Positions 11,055-21,696 of a stretch of 64,000 bases of DNA are shown here, in pieces. Each line of letters opens with the position of its first letter. Position 1 is the first letter of the stretch. This DNA is from Cylindrotheca closterium (lineage: Eukaryota > Bacillariophyta > Bacillariophyceae > Bacillariales > Bacillariaceae): the NCBI GenBank assembly GCA_933822405.4, contig CAKOGP040001736.1:126981-190980 (forward strand). The letters run 5' to 3'. Below the pieces are notes generated by a model. It made no database searches and was not told where the DNA came from. It was given only the letters and a program-made list of their open reading frames with translations. A program made the translations under genes and the position numbers.

Positions 11055-13353
11055 TTATGCAGAGTAGCTTTCCATGTACTTCTCGATTGCTTCGGCACCG
11101 GCTCGGTGGCAGAAGTCTCCGAAAGCTTCAAATTCCTGTCGTTGCTTGATGAACATATCGAAAATGGGTTCCATGGTTACCTCCAAATCGTCAGCCTTCA
11201 TCTTGGCCATGAAGGGGTAGGCTGTGCGAGTCAAGACTGGGCTTCCTCCCAACCACACTTGGTAGCTATTGGGTCCATCACCGACAAAGGCAAGCTCGGC
11301 CATGTATGGGCGGGCACATCCGTTGGGGCATCCAGTCATGCGCATCACAATTTCTTCGTCGCTAATTCCCATCTTGTCCAAAAGGGCACGGATGCGTGCA
11401 ATGTAGCTTGGAATGATACGTTCCGCCTCAGTTTGGGCGAGACCACAAAGTGGAAGAGCAGGGCAAGCCATGGCAAGACGGCTCAACGGGTCGACTTCTT
11501 CCAAAGGCTTGATTCCATGTTCGGCAAAGATGGCTTCAATTCCGGGTCTGTCTTCGGGCTTGATGTCTCGGAAAATGATGGATTGGGTAGGACTCAAAAT
11601 CATGGGCAAATTGTACTTGTCCGTAATGACTCGCAAGGCAGTCTTTAATCGGAAGTTTCCTTCGTCCTTGACACGGCCATTGTCCACGTGAAGTCCGTAG
11701 AACAACTTTCCGTCGCCTTGTTCCCACCATCCCATCCAATCGTTGTACTTCCATTCCGCCATTTCTCTCCAAGGTTGGATCTTCTTTCCAAAGTAGGATT
11801 CGACCAAAGTACGGAAATTGTCAATTCCCAAGGTGTGGACCAAGTACTTCATACGGGCATTGGCACGAACATCACGGTTTCCGTGATCACGTTGGGCAGC
11901 AACAATGGCCTTGAGGCACTCCATGATGTCTTCCTTTGGAACGAATCCCATGTGGTCAGCAGCTCGGGCAAAGGTGTTTTCCTTCTTGTGGGTGCGTCCC
12001 ATACCGCCACCGACCATGACGTTGAAACCCTCCAATTCGCCTTGATCATTGGTGATGACTACACAACCAATATCGTTGGTGTAGATATCGAGGGAATTGT
12101 CGCCAGGAACAGTGACACCAATCTTGAACTTGCGTGGAAGGTAACGGTCACCGTAAATGGGTTCGATGGGGTGGTCCAAAATGATTCCTCGACCAGAATC
12201 GTACAACATCTTTTCGTCAACATTGTGGTGTTCCACTTCCTTGGCCCAGACTTCAGATGTAGCGACCTTCTCTCCATCCAACCAGATTTCGGAAAAGGCA
12301 GGAGTCATAGGACGGAACAAGTGGGCGAACACCTTGGAGTATTCACGAGCATAATCGTATTCCGGAGTCGTAAAGGGAGCCGGTGTGATCATGACGTTAC
12401 GGTTGACATCTCCACATGCTCCAACAGTCGAGGATCCAATGTTCATGATGGAGGAAATGACAGTCTTTAGAGATCCCTTCATGATGCCGTGCATCTGAAA
12501 GCACTGACGAGTGGTAGCCCGAAGATCTCCTTGTCCATGCTTGATCGAGAGATCATCCAACAGACGAAAGAGGTCGGGTGACAGTTCTCCGGCAGGTTGC
12601 TTGAGACGCAACATGAACTGATAGTCCTTTCCTTTGATTTCACGGTTGGATTGTTGATAGGATCCGTGGTACTTGAGGATTTGGTAAGCATCCTTGGAAA
12701 TTCCAATTTCTTCTGTGTAAAGTTCCTGTGAGTATTATATATTGTAGGCAAAAAAGACAAGTGTTAGTTGTTGTACAAGCTGAACAAGAAACACAGCCTG
12801 ATGACGACGAGACCTATGATTCATCATCAAATGATGACGATGAACTATGGCACATCACAAGCCTTCAGAAGCCTTCACCACTCGTTCAATGCAGAGCCTC
12901 CAGTAAGCCAACCAAAATACGAAACAAAAACACCAATCATAGTCTACCCAAAAGTCCACTGGCAAAGGGACAGGGCCTTTCTTTGCGTCTGCATGTATCG
13001 ATCAGACGGGGAAAGAATGACTTAATCATGTTGATGGATTTTGTCGTTTTTGTTGTTTTGTTTTGGAGAAGATCTTGCTTCTTCCGGCACCACGTTTCAG
13101 ACATCACTTTTAAAACTTTTTTACTAACCTCCATCAATGGTTTCACCAAGTTTCCAGAAGCCACTTTCAATTGTTCTAGCTTGGAAATCTTCTTTGTGGC
13201 TGGCTTTTCCAACACCATTTGCAGAGACGTACTGCTGCCATCCGCAGCAGCAGCAACATTCATTGGCTTGACTCCTGTGAATGCAGATCGAGATGAAAAT
13301 GCATTGGCGGATCCAGCTATCAGAGCCGCGACGGATACTGATAGGAACTTCAT
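11055..13353 (-). CDS. SIR: plastid ferredoxin-sulfite reductase
   Basis: Two exons, 13353-13129 and 12725-11055, with a 402-base intron (GTTAGT to CAG, phase 0), giving 631 residues. It reduces sulfite to sulfide with six electrons from ferredoxin in plastid sulfur assimilation. The four Cys that hold the 4Fe-4S cluster and siroheme are in ACPALPLC (496, 502) and TGCPNGC (541, 545). The join reads LVKPLMEELYTEEIG and then HGSYQQ, as in plant-type SIR. The N-terminus is a signal peptide with the SANAF cleavage site expected for diatom plastid import. Nitrite reductase is the nearest alternative; the NGCARPYMAE context and overall length fit SIR better. It shares a 467-base divergent promoter with the SET gene. 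Confidence 0.92.
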
Positions 13354-13820
13354 CTTGTATGTATGTAGTGTGTGTATGTAGCGAACGTAAAAAAGGGTCT
13401 TCTTTCCTTATATTCAACAACAACAACAATACAGAGGCGTTGTGGGCAGGCAAAATATATCTTATTATTGGACCTCGAGGAAGGATGATGGTCTGAATTT
13501 CGACAAATCAGAGATGGCGAAGGTTGAGAATGGATGGCAGTGTGGGTTACGTACGACAGACCTTCGTAGGATCCATCAAATCCTTCTCTACGCACGCTGA
13601 CGCACGATTCAGAAGATTCCTTCGCAGGAAGAAATCGTTTCTTCGTCCGAGATGGCGAAAGTAATCGAACATTTATGTCCGTAAGTGATGTCCGATAATA
13701 GACACGTGCAAATCGCTCGCATATTATTCTGTCGTGTCCGTTGGATCCAAGGATGATGCAAATTCGATAGCTTCCCTACAGTCGATGTCACAGCAATACT
13801 GTAATATATAAGAACGAACC
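13354..13820. promoter_or_regulatory. divergent promoter between SIR and SET gene
   Basis: The two ATGs point away from each other across 467 bases. There is no open frame with coding character. AT-rich stretches occur near 13803-13811 (ATATATA) and 13451-13466, but no clear TATA box at a usual distance can be assigned. Confidence 0.45.
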
Positions 13821-15614
13821 ATGAAGCAGTCGTCCATGCGGTATGCCATTCGTTTGTGGATGATTTGGCTGTCTGTCACCACAGCTCAGCAACAACCACA
13901 ACAACAAATTGGCTACCGGCCTTGTGAAACTGGATCTTGTCCCACACCTTCTCTCTATGCCGCCGAGGCCCAAGAAGAATCCAAGTGTGGCCTGTGGATG
14001 GGTCCTTCGCTCATTAAAGAAAAGGAACAACACGGCTTTGGCCTCGGTGTCTTTACTGGCAAACATATTCGAGAAGGGGCCACTGTGGATGCCGAAACCT
14101 TGGTTCCAGTGATGGATTGGGAAGGAGTCCAGGAAGATCCTCCTCTCAAAGAACATCTTTGGAATGGCGAGAATTTGCCGCTGCTGGCCATGCAGAGTCA
14201 CTGGGGAGCCTTTTACTTTGTTCCAGGATTGGGTTGTATTGTTCCTTGCACCTCTGTCAATTTCAATCTCAGGCTGACCAACAAGTATTTGGAATACATG
14301 GAACCGCACGATCATCCGGCCACGGGATCCTTTTCTCGCTACCAAAGTATGTTCTTTGAGGCAGTCCGAGAAATCAGTCCTGGTGAAGAACTTGTGGTCG
14401 AATGTAGCGATGATGACTTTGATGGTGGTACCTACGCTCTTTCCAAATATCATCAGACGGACGACAAGGAAGAAATCATGTGTCTGGATGATACCTTGGG
14501 TGTGGCGGCTGGAACGGCCAACCCAGATGCCTCGGGAAAGGCTGTCTATGCAAAACGCAACATCAAAAAGGGAGAAGTCGTCTTTTCATCACCACTAGTA
14601 CCAATTTCCCGCACAGAAATGGAGATTCCAAAGGAAATCAAAAAGGAATACGAAGTACCAGACCAACAGCTCTTGTTGAATTACGCGTTTGGTCATCCCG
14701 ATTCGGATCTTTTGCTGTTACCGTATGGGCCAACCGTCAACTACATTAATCATCACTCGGATTTTGTCAATGTGGAAGTGAGGTGGCACACACCCAAAGA
14801 GTACAGCAAACCATTAACGAAACGACAGGAACATCATCATCCGGAACTCTTGGAGGTTCCAGGCAGAATGGTGTCACAGATTCACGGCAAGGGTCTCATG
14901 TTTGACTATGTGGCAACCAAGGACATTCAAGAGGGCCATGAAATATTTTTGGATTATGGAGACGAATGGACCAAGGCGTGGGACCAATATGCAGAGAAAT
15001 GGGACGAGAACAAGCGGGATTATCACTATGAATCTGCCATGGAGTATTCCAACAAACACAACATGCAAATTCTAAAGACTCCCAAGGAACAAATGAACCA
15101 TCCTTATCCTCCAAACATCATGTTCACTTGCGAATATCCAGAAACGTGGGTGGACCCAGCACCAGGTGAATCCTATGTCCAACACCGCTTTGATGAGAAC
15201 GAATTCAATGCCTGCTTGTTGCCTTGTACGATTGAAGGTCGATACGAAAAAGAGGTAGATGAGAATGATCCAGAAGATACCCAGCCGGAATATCTATACC
15301 GGGTTAAACTACTGGAGGTTTCAAATCATACCAACGTGGCGTACGACTGTCTCATTGTGGACGATGTGGAATATGAGTATTTTGATGTCCCAAGAGACGT
15401 CATCTTTGTGACAGATCGGCCCTATACGACGGATTACTTCCAGCCCTATGCCTTTCGGCATGAGATTCAAGTTCCAGACGGACTCTATCCCGATGCTTGG
15501 CTGGAAAAGAAGTCGAGGGTACGACGACGGGAGACGGTCAAAGTCTCGGACCTTTCGGATCATTCCTTCAAGCGACGATTGCCCAAGAACTTGCCGGACC
15601 AAAACAAAATTTGA
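13821..15614 (+). CDS. secretory protein with two SET-like modules
   Basis: Single exon, 597 residues. A hydrophobic N-terminus (MRYAIRLWMIWLSVTTA) followed by a Gln-rich stretch looks like a signal peptide. Two SET-like modules follow. The first (about 50-200) has GFGLGVFTGKHIREG and REISPGEELVVEC; the second (about 225-400) has AKRNIKKGEVVFSSP, NYINHHSD (the SET Asn-His motif) and GHEIFLDYGDEW (the terminal Tyr motif). The first module lacks a clear Asn-His core, so only the second may bind cofactor well. The rest (400-597) is acidic without a known domain. Diatoms carry many such SET-related proteins of unknown substrate; secretion argues against histone methylation. Confidence 0.8.
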   Translation: MKQSSMRYAIRLWMIWLSVTTAQQQPQQQIGYRPCETGSCPTPSLYAAEAQEESKCGLWMGPSLIKEKEQHGFGLGVFTGKHIREGATVDAETLVPVMDWEGVQEDPPLKEHLWNGENLPLLAMQSHWGAFYFVPGLGCIVPCTSVNFNLRLTNKYLEYMEPHDHPATGSFSRYQSMFFEAVREISPGEELVVECSDDDFDGGTYALSKYHQTDDKEEIMCLDDTLGVAAGTANPDASGKAVYAKRNIKKGEVVFSSPLVPISRTEMEIPKEIKKEYEVPDQQLLLNYAFGHPDSDLLLLPYGPTVNYINHHSDFVNVEVRWHTPKEYSKPLTKRQEHHHPELLEVPGRMVSQIHGKGLMFDYVATKDIQEGHEIFLDYGDEWTKAWDQYAEKWDENKRDYHYESAMEYSNKHNMQILKTPKEQMNHPYPPNIMFTCEYPETWVDPAPGESYVQHRFDENEFNACLLPCTIEGRYEKEVDENDPEDTQPEYLYRVKLLEVSNHTNVAYDCLIVDDVEYEYFDVPRDVIFVTDRPYTTDYFQPYAFRHEIQVPDGLYPDAWLEKKSRVRRRETVKVSDLSDHSFKRRLPKNLPDQNKI

Positions 15615-15894
15615 GAGACAGTTATCGTTCTGGCTGCAAATGTGCATTCCCTCGAGATGTATCCCCCTGTATGATGTGTAACTTTAATATCCATTTTTTC
15701 CTATGTCGTCTTCACTACGGTATGATGTCGCAGTATATTACCTCTGTAATTTGGACCTTCATCTTGCCTCTTCTCCAGTTCTACGGAATCCTTCAGTTTG
15801 TTGTTTGTAACGGCTGAGCGCGTGGCGTGCCTAAACGCGCAAGCATGCTTTCAAAACGATGATAATGACCTAAGAAAATTAAAATACATCACAC

Positions 15895-15900
15895 TATAAA
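15895..15900 (+). promoter_or_regulatory. TATA-like box TATAAA
   Basis: TATAAA sits 22 bases upstream of the ATG at 15922. If used, the 5' leader would be very short or absent, so this is tentative. Confidence 0.25.
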
Positions 15901-15921
15901 ACATCAACAACGACGAAGAAA

Positions 15922-17076
15922 ATGACAGCGATGCAAGCTACCGATGCTATTACTGCTAATGCCGAGCCGCAAGTAGATATAGAGAAAGAGATTGAAAATC
16001 TCATTGGTGAACCAAAATCACATTGGATTGGTCAGCAGTGGATTCCAGCAGAAGGATCTCATTTCTACACTCCCGACGAATTACGAGAGGTATTCTCACA
16101 AGAATGCACCCTGTTCGTTGGGGACTCGCTGCAACGACGGGCAGCCGACACATTGAATCTGATGCTATCCAGTTCCAACAAGAGCCATATCTCGGATGTC
16201 AAGGCCTCAGTCTTTACAAGGGAATACTTTATGAAAAAGGATCACGACCGCGGATTTGCGAAACGAACAATTGAACAAATAATCGAGGATAACAACAATA
16301 AGAACAACTCGACAATTTTAACAGAGAGCAAAATTCCGTCGAAACGAAACGGCTGCATAGATACAGATTGGAGGCCACTACTAGCGGATGTACACGACTT
16401 TTGTAGAGACTATACGAATCAGACGCAACAAATCGACTATAGCGACTATACAAAGATTGTCGTTGGGGCCACGGTATGGGATGTGGTAGGCAATAGTCGA
16501 CGAAAGACATCTGCTCAAGAGATACGCCAACTTATCAACGAAACGATTCATGATCTTGCGCGGACAGTGCCGTCAACAGTGACAATCATCTGGAAGTCAG
16601 CAGGGTGGTGTTATGACTGCAAATGGACTCCTGACGAAACACTAGAGAACCGTGCTGATAACTACAAAATTTATGCGGCTAACGATCAGGCGCAACAATC
16701 CATACAAGAACTCAATGCTCCGAATTTTATTTATTTGGATTGGGCCCGAGAAGTTCTACCTAGGTCGATTGGTTTCAATCGATTGCGGTCATTGGATCAA
16801 AATCCTTACCATTATTCACTGGCTCCAAGGGTACAGCTCCTACAAATGCTTGCAGAGGTATACGCGGACCACCAACAATATTCTCTTCCGCAAAGTAGCA
16901 ATGCAAGGAATGATGTCAAACCGGATTGTCCTCAGTTCGGAATATCAGCGAACGAGATGTTGCAACTCCGAGTCCAAACACGACAATTACAAAGTTCCAC
17001 TTTGCTCCTCCTCGTGGGAATATTACTCATTATACCCTTCCTTGGAACTCGGAATAGACGAATAATCAGTCGATAG
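15922..17076 (+). CDS. SGNH/PC-esterase-like protein with C-terminal membrane anchor
   Basis: Single exon, 384 residues. Residues about 35-70 read WIGQQWIPAEGSHFYTPDEL and then LFVGDSLQRR, the GDS block of the PC-esterase/TBL family that acetylates or deacetylates wall polysaccharides. A matching C-terminal Asp/His pair may be in LDQNPYHYS (about 290-298). Unlike plant TBL proteins, which have an N-terminal anchor, this one has no N-terminal hydrophobic segment and instead a single one near the end (LLLLVGILLIIPFL, about 360-374), so it could be tail-anchored with the catalytic part in the cytosol. It is convergent with the next gene. Family assignment rests mainly on the GDS block. Confidence 0.7.
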   Translation: MTAMQATDAITANAEPQVDIEKEIENLIGEPKSHWIGQQWIPAEGSHFYTPDELREVFSQECTLFVGDSLQRRAADTLNLMLSSSNKSHISDVKASVFTREYFMKKDHDRGFAKRTIEQIIEDNNNKNNSTILTESKIPSKRNGCIDTDWRPLLADVHDFCRDYTNQTQQIDYSDYTKIVVGATVWDVVGNSRRKTSAQEIRQLINETIHDLARTVPSTVTIIWKSAGWCYDCKWTPDETLENRADNYKIYAANDQAQQSIQELNAPNFIYLDWAREVLPRSIGFNRLRSLDQNPYHYSLAPRVQLLQMLAEVYADHQQYSLPQSSNARNDVKPDCPQFGISANEMLQLRVQTRQLQSSTLLLLVGILLIIPFLGTRNRRIISR

Positions 17077-17147
17077 TGGCAGCATCTGCAGTAAAAGAAA
17101 AAGATACCTTGCTTCAGCAGACCCTACTGGACTGTTGTCGCTTTCGT

Positions 17148-17974
17148 CTACAGCTTTGACCTGTGACGTGATAGGATTTCGTTCTTCTCCTCGTTCGCCG
17201 TCATGAGTGTGATTGCTTCTATAAACTTGGCAATTGTGCGCCCCAGCCATACTCCCATCATTTCGTCGTCGACCCAATGGCCAAGGCAATGATCATCGGA
17301 AAGCAAGGCCAAGAGCAAAAGAGGACTGCTATTGTTTGCTGACTTGATGAGTTGCCCATTGGCCTCTGGTGATAACAATAGCATCGGAACATGACTATAA
17401 TTGCTAATCACTATACCAAGGCCATCATTCTGTTCCACACCAGGTTGCAGAAGCACTAACCCGAGGAGCCGTAGTCCCTGATCCCCTTCACTTCTTGATA
17501 TATCTTTGAAAACAGTTGCATTTCCATCGAAGGAGACTAAAAAGTAGCTGTCGGTGACTTTTACAATGTCGCTATTAATAGTCCAAAAACAAACCATGAG
17601 AAAAGTCCTCCAAACACTTCTGAAAATAATCGACAACAAACTTACTTCAAGGTTTGAACAAAGTTTTCCTTTTTTGCTTGATGGCTGTTGACAAACGTTA
17701 CATGTAGGGAGTATCGAATCGCAAACCTCTGTATTCTTCTTCTCAGCCGTTTGCAAGCTCTCCATACGCTTGAGTTAGATTCTCCAACGAGCGGCAATAC
17801 TATCACAACTCCAACGACATTCTGGGTTTGTCTATGTGCTGGCAGCACAGTTGGCTTGTCGTTTATGGCTCGTGTAAAGTTAGGACGAATGGGATTCAGC
17901 AGGACAGCCGATAAAAGGGATAAGAGTCTATCATTCCATGGTGTAGTTTGGCAATAGGTCGATATCTCAATCAT
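17148..17974 (-). CDS. unknown two-exon protein
   Basis: Exon 1 runs 17974-17646 and exon 2 17571-17148, with a 74-base intron (GTAAGT to TAG, phase 2), giving 250 residues. The join restores one frame: VQTL-N-DIVKVTDSYFLV. The intron-retaining frame starting at 17765 is also open, but the spliced form uses canonical borders and joins two long frames. The N-terminus has a mildly hydrophobic stretch (RLLSLLSAVLL) that could be a signal anchor; residues about 50-75 (VVGVVIVLPLVGESNSSVW) and the C-terminal LGHWVDDEMMGVWLG block are distinctive. I do not recognise the family. It is convergent with the PC-esterase-like gene, 71 bases apart. A TATATAA-like run lies upstream at about 17986-17996. 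Confidence 0.6.
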
Positions 17975-18034
17975 ACTCCGTGCTCTTTTATATATGATGC
18001 CGGTGTATGCGATGCAATTAAGGTGCGACGGCAC

Positions 18035-18524
18035 AACAATAAAACGATGGTAATAATATATTTGGGGTAAAATCAGTACAGGGGAGTCTATACTTTGGGA
18101 GATGTGAATTTCCTTTCACCCCAGAAAGAAGCATCCAACATTGATTGGATGATGGCTACCGGCATATACGTACCTGGTACCAGTACTGTACGCAGTGGAC
18201 TGTATCGGTACCATAGAGTATAAAGGTATCTTATTCGGGTATACGTAAGCTGAGAAAGGGTAGAGCTAGACACCAAAGGCAGCAAGCAATCCGCAGTCGA
18301 CTCGCATACGATCACACTAAAAGAAGCTCCTTCAGCCCCACAACAAGGAACAATTGAACTTGTCTAGCAGCATCTGAAGACATCTTTCTAAGGAAGTTCC
18401 GTTCCCCTGTATTGGAATAATTCAGAGTATCATTGGCGCTAGTGTAGGCTGGCGAGCGGCCAAAGGAAGAGGACGTACAACCGATGTGGACGCGTGTGTG
18501 TTGACCTGTAGTCGCGCTCAGACT
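18035..18524. other. intergenic with GTAC-rich palindromes
   Basis: No coding sequence is supported. The stretch 18171-18191 reads TACCTGGTACCAGTACTGTAC, one of several GGTACC-rich palindromic sites in the window, and a second GGTACC lies near 18207. Confidence 0.4.
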
Positions 18525-19819
18525 TTACAATAAAGATGCCGTCTGAAACGTAGACGTGCTATCGTTTTTGAAAGAGCTCTTCTCGTGGACGGGGAAATTA
18601 TAGAGCATTGCACGAAAGGACGAAACCATATCGTCTTTTGTGATGGTGAAACGTTCGGAACGGCCCTTCAAAGAGACTGACGGCATCCGCCCTGAAGATC
18701 CTTGTTTTGGCTCTGGAAATGTTGGCCTGTCCAGTAGGGGACCATATGCATCGCAGAAGTAGTTGTACCGTCGTCCAATCCAATCTGCAAGAAGAAAAGT
18801 AGCCGAGATCAATCATCTTATTATTCGGAGCTCACAATGGATGTCGCTCTGAATAGAATCCCCTGGAACAACCCAAGATGATGAATGAGATGAAGCACAT
18901 TGAAGGCCTTCATCGTCGACCATGGTTGTGGGCATCTCATGGTTCCCATCTTATGTATCATTTGTACCGGTAGGCAGTGTCTTGAAATTACGCCAGACTC
19001 GTGCATTTTGGAGCCACAACTCTCATGTGCATCTCCATCCGATGTATTGTGCGCATTGATGAAAGTCCAAGTTTTGGCGGCGAACTTCTTCTTGCTAAAC
19101 CCAAAGAACAGGTCCATAGTGGCGCCATCCACTTTGTTGTAGTAGGATCTCTCTTGCTGCTCACCATTTGTAGATGGTAGCCAGAATCATTGGTTACGTC
19201 ACAATGTCATTTGGCTGGAGTACGTGATCGGCTGAAATTAGCCAGGCAGTTCTTGATGGAAGGAAATACCAATTTCGTGCCCATTCGAAGGCGACGACGG
19301 ATCAATGGATAAGGGTGGTGCACCTTGCAACCAATCGCTTGCAGTTGCTTTCATGATTCTACTTCGGCGGAGGTGTCGCCTTCTTCTGGCGTCTGCCTCT
19401 CATGGATATACGGCGGACACTCTCGGCTGTAGCCGTATACTACGGGCATACAAATCTCCTCCTATCCTCGTTATCACGAGATTTGAGATGCGGAGATGAG
19501 ATGATTGAGATACCTCAGCCACAATCCACCAAAAATTGACAGGAGGGGTTTTCGCCACACCTTTTGGATCTATTCGAGATCCCCGAACAAGCTATCATCA
19601 CGTCATGACAAGGCGACCTTCTGGATGAGGAGGGGCGCGACCCTTCGATTTCAAGTTTGTTGTAAGATGATGGTTTCATTTGTCAATGCCATCGACCTGA
19701 GTTTGAATAAATCACTCCATCATTCAACAAATACATATTCAATATTCCACTAATGATTCCGCCGGAGTACGGTTCGTAGGGCTTCACATCATCCTTGTAT
19801 ATTGCGGCACCTGCGATTG
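18525..19819 (-). pseudogene. eroded multi-exon coding fragments, family unknown
   Basis: Several minus-strand stretches look protein-coding but do not join. At 19819-19680, after a good acceptor (TCCCAATCGCAG), one reads AAIYKDDVKPYEPYSGGIIS. At about 19300-19200 another reads FEWARNWYFLPSRTAWLIS then ADHVLQPNDIVT, followed by TAA. At about 19165-18828 a third reads YYNKVDGATMDLFFGFSKKK, then TFINAHNTSDGDAHESCGS. A fourth, at 18812-18525, contains DWIGRRYNYFCDAYGP. Stops (TAA, TGA) and frame changes separate them, and no canonical intron set links them in one frame. Either this is a decayed gene or one with unusual splicing. Confidence 0.35.
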
Positions 19820-20398
19820 GGAGAAAGTATAGGAATACCGTTAGGTCATGCGGAGTAGATACGTAGTCTTTCTACGCGGAACACCTGCGAAGTTCCACGA
19901 AAACGCGGTATACTGTAGTTCTTTCCGCAATGGTCGAAAGAGCACCAGTACCAGTACCCGGTACCTGGTACGCTTAGAGAAACGGAATGCATAGGGAATC
20001 TCTAGGGAGGGCTGATACTGTAGCTGATAGTAGCACGATAAAAGCCGGAAAATGGGTCTGGCTCAGCACACTGCTGCCTTGGCTGTTGAATAACTGCCTT
20101 GAATCGCAGCTGAAAGAAGTCGTAATGAATTCAACTATAGATAAATATGTATGAGTTCTATTGTATAATTCGTCTCTCTTCCATGCTTTACTGTCAGGGG
20201 CCAGAAATGAATCGCCTTAGCTCTTTCCTCTAAAGTCGAATCCATCTCGAAGCACCGTCATTCTCATGAAAGAAGAGGCCAAACTTGAAATTGCATTTGA
20301 GTCCTGGCGACAATTATATTGTCTAGAGAAATGCAACTATGTGCATGACTGGCTTGTCACTGCCATCCACTCTTATTAGTATTGCAATAAGTTGTTGT

Positions 20399-21063
20399 TT
20401 ATTTCTTTGGCAACTTGAGAGCTCCAAATGCGAGTCTTTTCTCGCCAGTGACGTTATCCGGCAAGGTATCAATGTCCTTGTGATAGACCAAACAGATGGA
20501 GTTAATTCATTGTCTCTGCTCGGTTTCTACGTCTTGAGTTGGAAATAAATGTCCCAAGTGGCTGCCACAGTTGTTGCAGCAGACCTAACAGCAATGGGAA
20601 GTATAGCATGCGTTAGAAATAAGCTCGCCATGCAAATGGGTCCTCCTAAAGTCTAAGAAAGATCTTACCTCGTTGAATCCACGAATACTAACATGGGGCA
20701 TTTCACCAGATGTATACGCCATAGAATAAGCATCCCAACCGCTGTCCGTGAATTTGGATTGTGCCGAGTATAAGGGATGATCGCAAGCTTTGCACGCAAA
20801 GTATCCCTACGCATAATATATATATAAGATTCAGATCAATGAAAAATGATGAATGATACGGCAACATGAGGAAATCCAACAAGCCTCTTTCAGAAGATCC
20901 TTACCGTTTTGGGAAAGTACTTGCAATATTCACCCTTCCCATAGGCCTCTGTTCCACCTCGTCGCATCACATGGAACTCTTCCCTTGACAGTTTTTTCTT
21001 CCATTCCGAATCAGGAAGTTTGTACGGGTAACAATCCATCTTTGAATTTTCACACCCCATCAT
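20399..21063 (-). CDS. msrB: methionine-R-sulfoxide reductase B, probable selenoprotein (in-frame TGA)
   Basis: Three short exons, 21063-20905, 20806-20669 and 20584-20399, all phase 0, with introns GTAAGG...TAG and GTAAGA...TAG. They give 160 residues if the TGA at 20507-20509 is read through. MsrB reduces methionine-R-sulfoxide in proteins. Zinc-site pairs CKAC (58, 61) and CNNC (102, 105), the SGW motif and CGSHLGHLF are present. The TGA is codon 125, exactly where the catalytic Cys or Sec sits (RYCIN in bacterial MsrB, RFUIF in mammalian MSRB1); here the context is [16 protein letters not shown], and the frame stays open 35 more residues to TAA. All other active-site features are intact. 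I could not assign a SECIS element by eye. An extra 5' exon around 21247-21155 with a 44-base intron is possible; otherwise translation starts at 21063 ([10 protein letters not shown]). Alternatives are a nonsense mutation or base error. Confidence 0.85.
20507..20509 (-). other. candidate selenocysteine codon (TGA) of msrB
   Basis: This TGA is in frame at the catalytic position of MsrB, codon 26 of the last exon, between RQ and INSIC. TGA serves as an ordinary stop in other genes here (for example 15612-15614 and the 7TM receptor), so a general code change is excluded. Confidence 0.7.
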
Positions 21064-21696
21064 GTATGAGGGACCAGCTGCTTCCTTCTTTAATTGACTG
21101 AGGCTTCAGTTGTTATACAGGTACGTGGGTTATATGGTTACTTCGCTGCCTGACTGTGAATGGAGAGAAGAAACCAGTGAGGCTGTAGACTGTATGCGAG
21201 TTTTGCAGTCGCAGCCATGTACCGGGATAAGTCACAGGTGGAAAGGTCGGTCGCAGAAAGAAAAAAGTGCCTGGAACATCTCTACACTTCTATGAATTCA
21301 TCAACAATTGTTCCTGGAACAGAAAGAGAATGTTGTTAAATACGATAATTTCTTTCGAACATGGCAGAAGCTCAAAAGGAACACAATGTCCGACTTTACA
21401 GAAGCTGCTAAAAACACTGACAAAAGATTTATACGCCGAAGGGTACGAAAAGGTTTATCAGGAACACCGTCGAAGCTCAAAATGTCCGAACCATTTTGTC
21501 CTACTAGACATTCAACGTGAAACTGCAAAATGGTAGTCTCGAAATAGGTGAGGCCTAAAACAGGTTCGATTTTCTGATCAGTTCCCCACGCATGCGTGCG
21601 ATTTTTTTAAATTCGTATATATCTTTTGATAGCAGGTATATAAAAATAACATCTTGCTATCACAACGATGCGACATTGAACATTGCGCATTGGCTG

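Noticed and set aside
17148..17765. Unspliced 205-codon reading of the minus-strand gene
   Set aside because: The spliced model uses canonical borders and joins to a second long frame with its own ATG; the unspliced part translates intron sequence.
20281..20398. Hairpin with 10-bp stem AGTTGCATTT/AAATGCAATT as a SECIS element for MsrB
   Set aside because: It lacks the TGA...GA quartet and the apical AA needed for a eukaryotic SECIS.
20339..20548. Plus-strand open frame over the last MsrB exon
   Set aside because: It is the antisense shadow of the conserved MsrB exon, which has motif and splice support.
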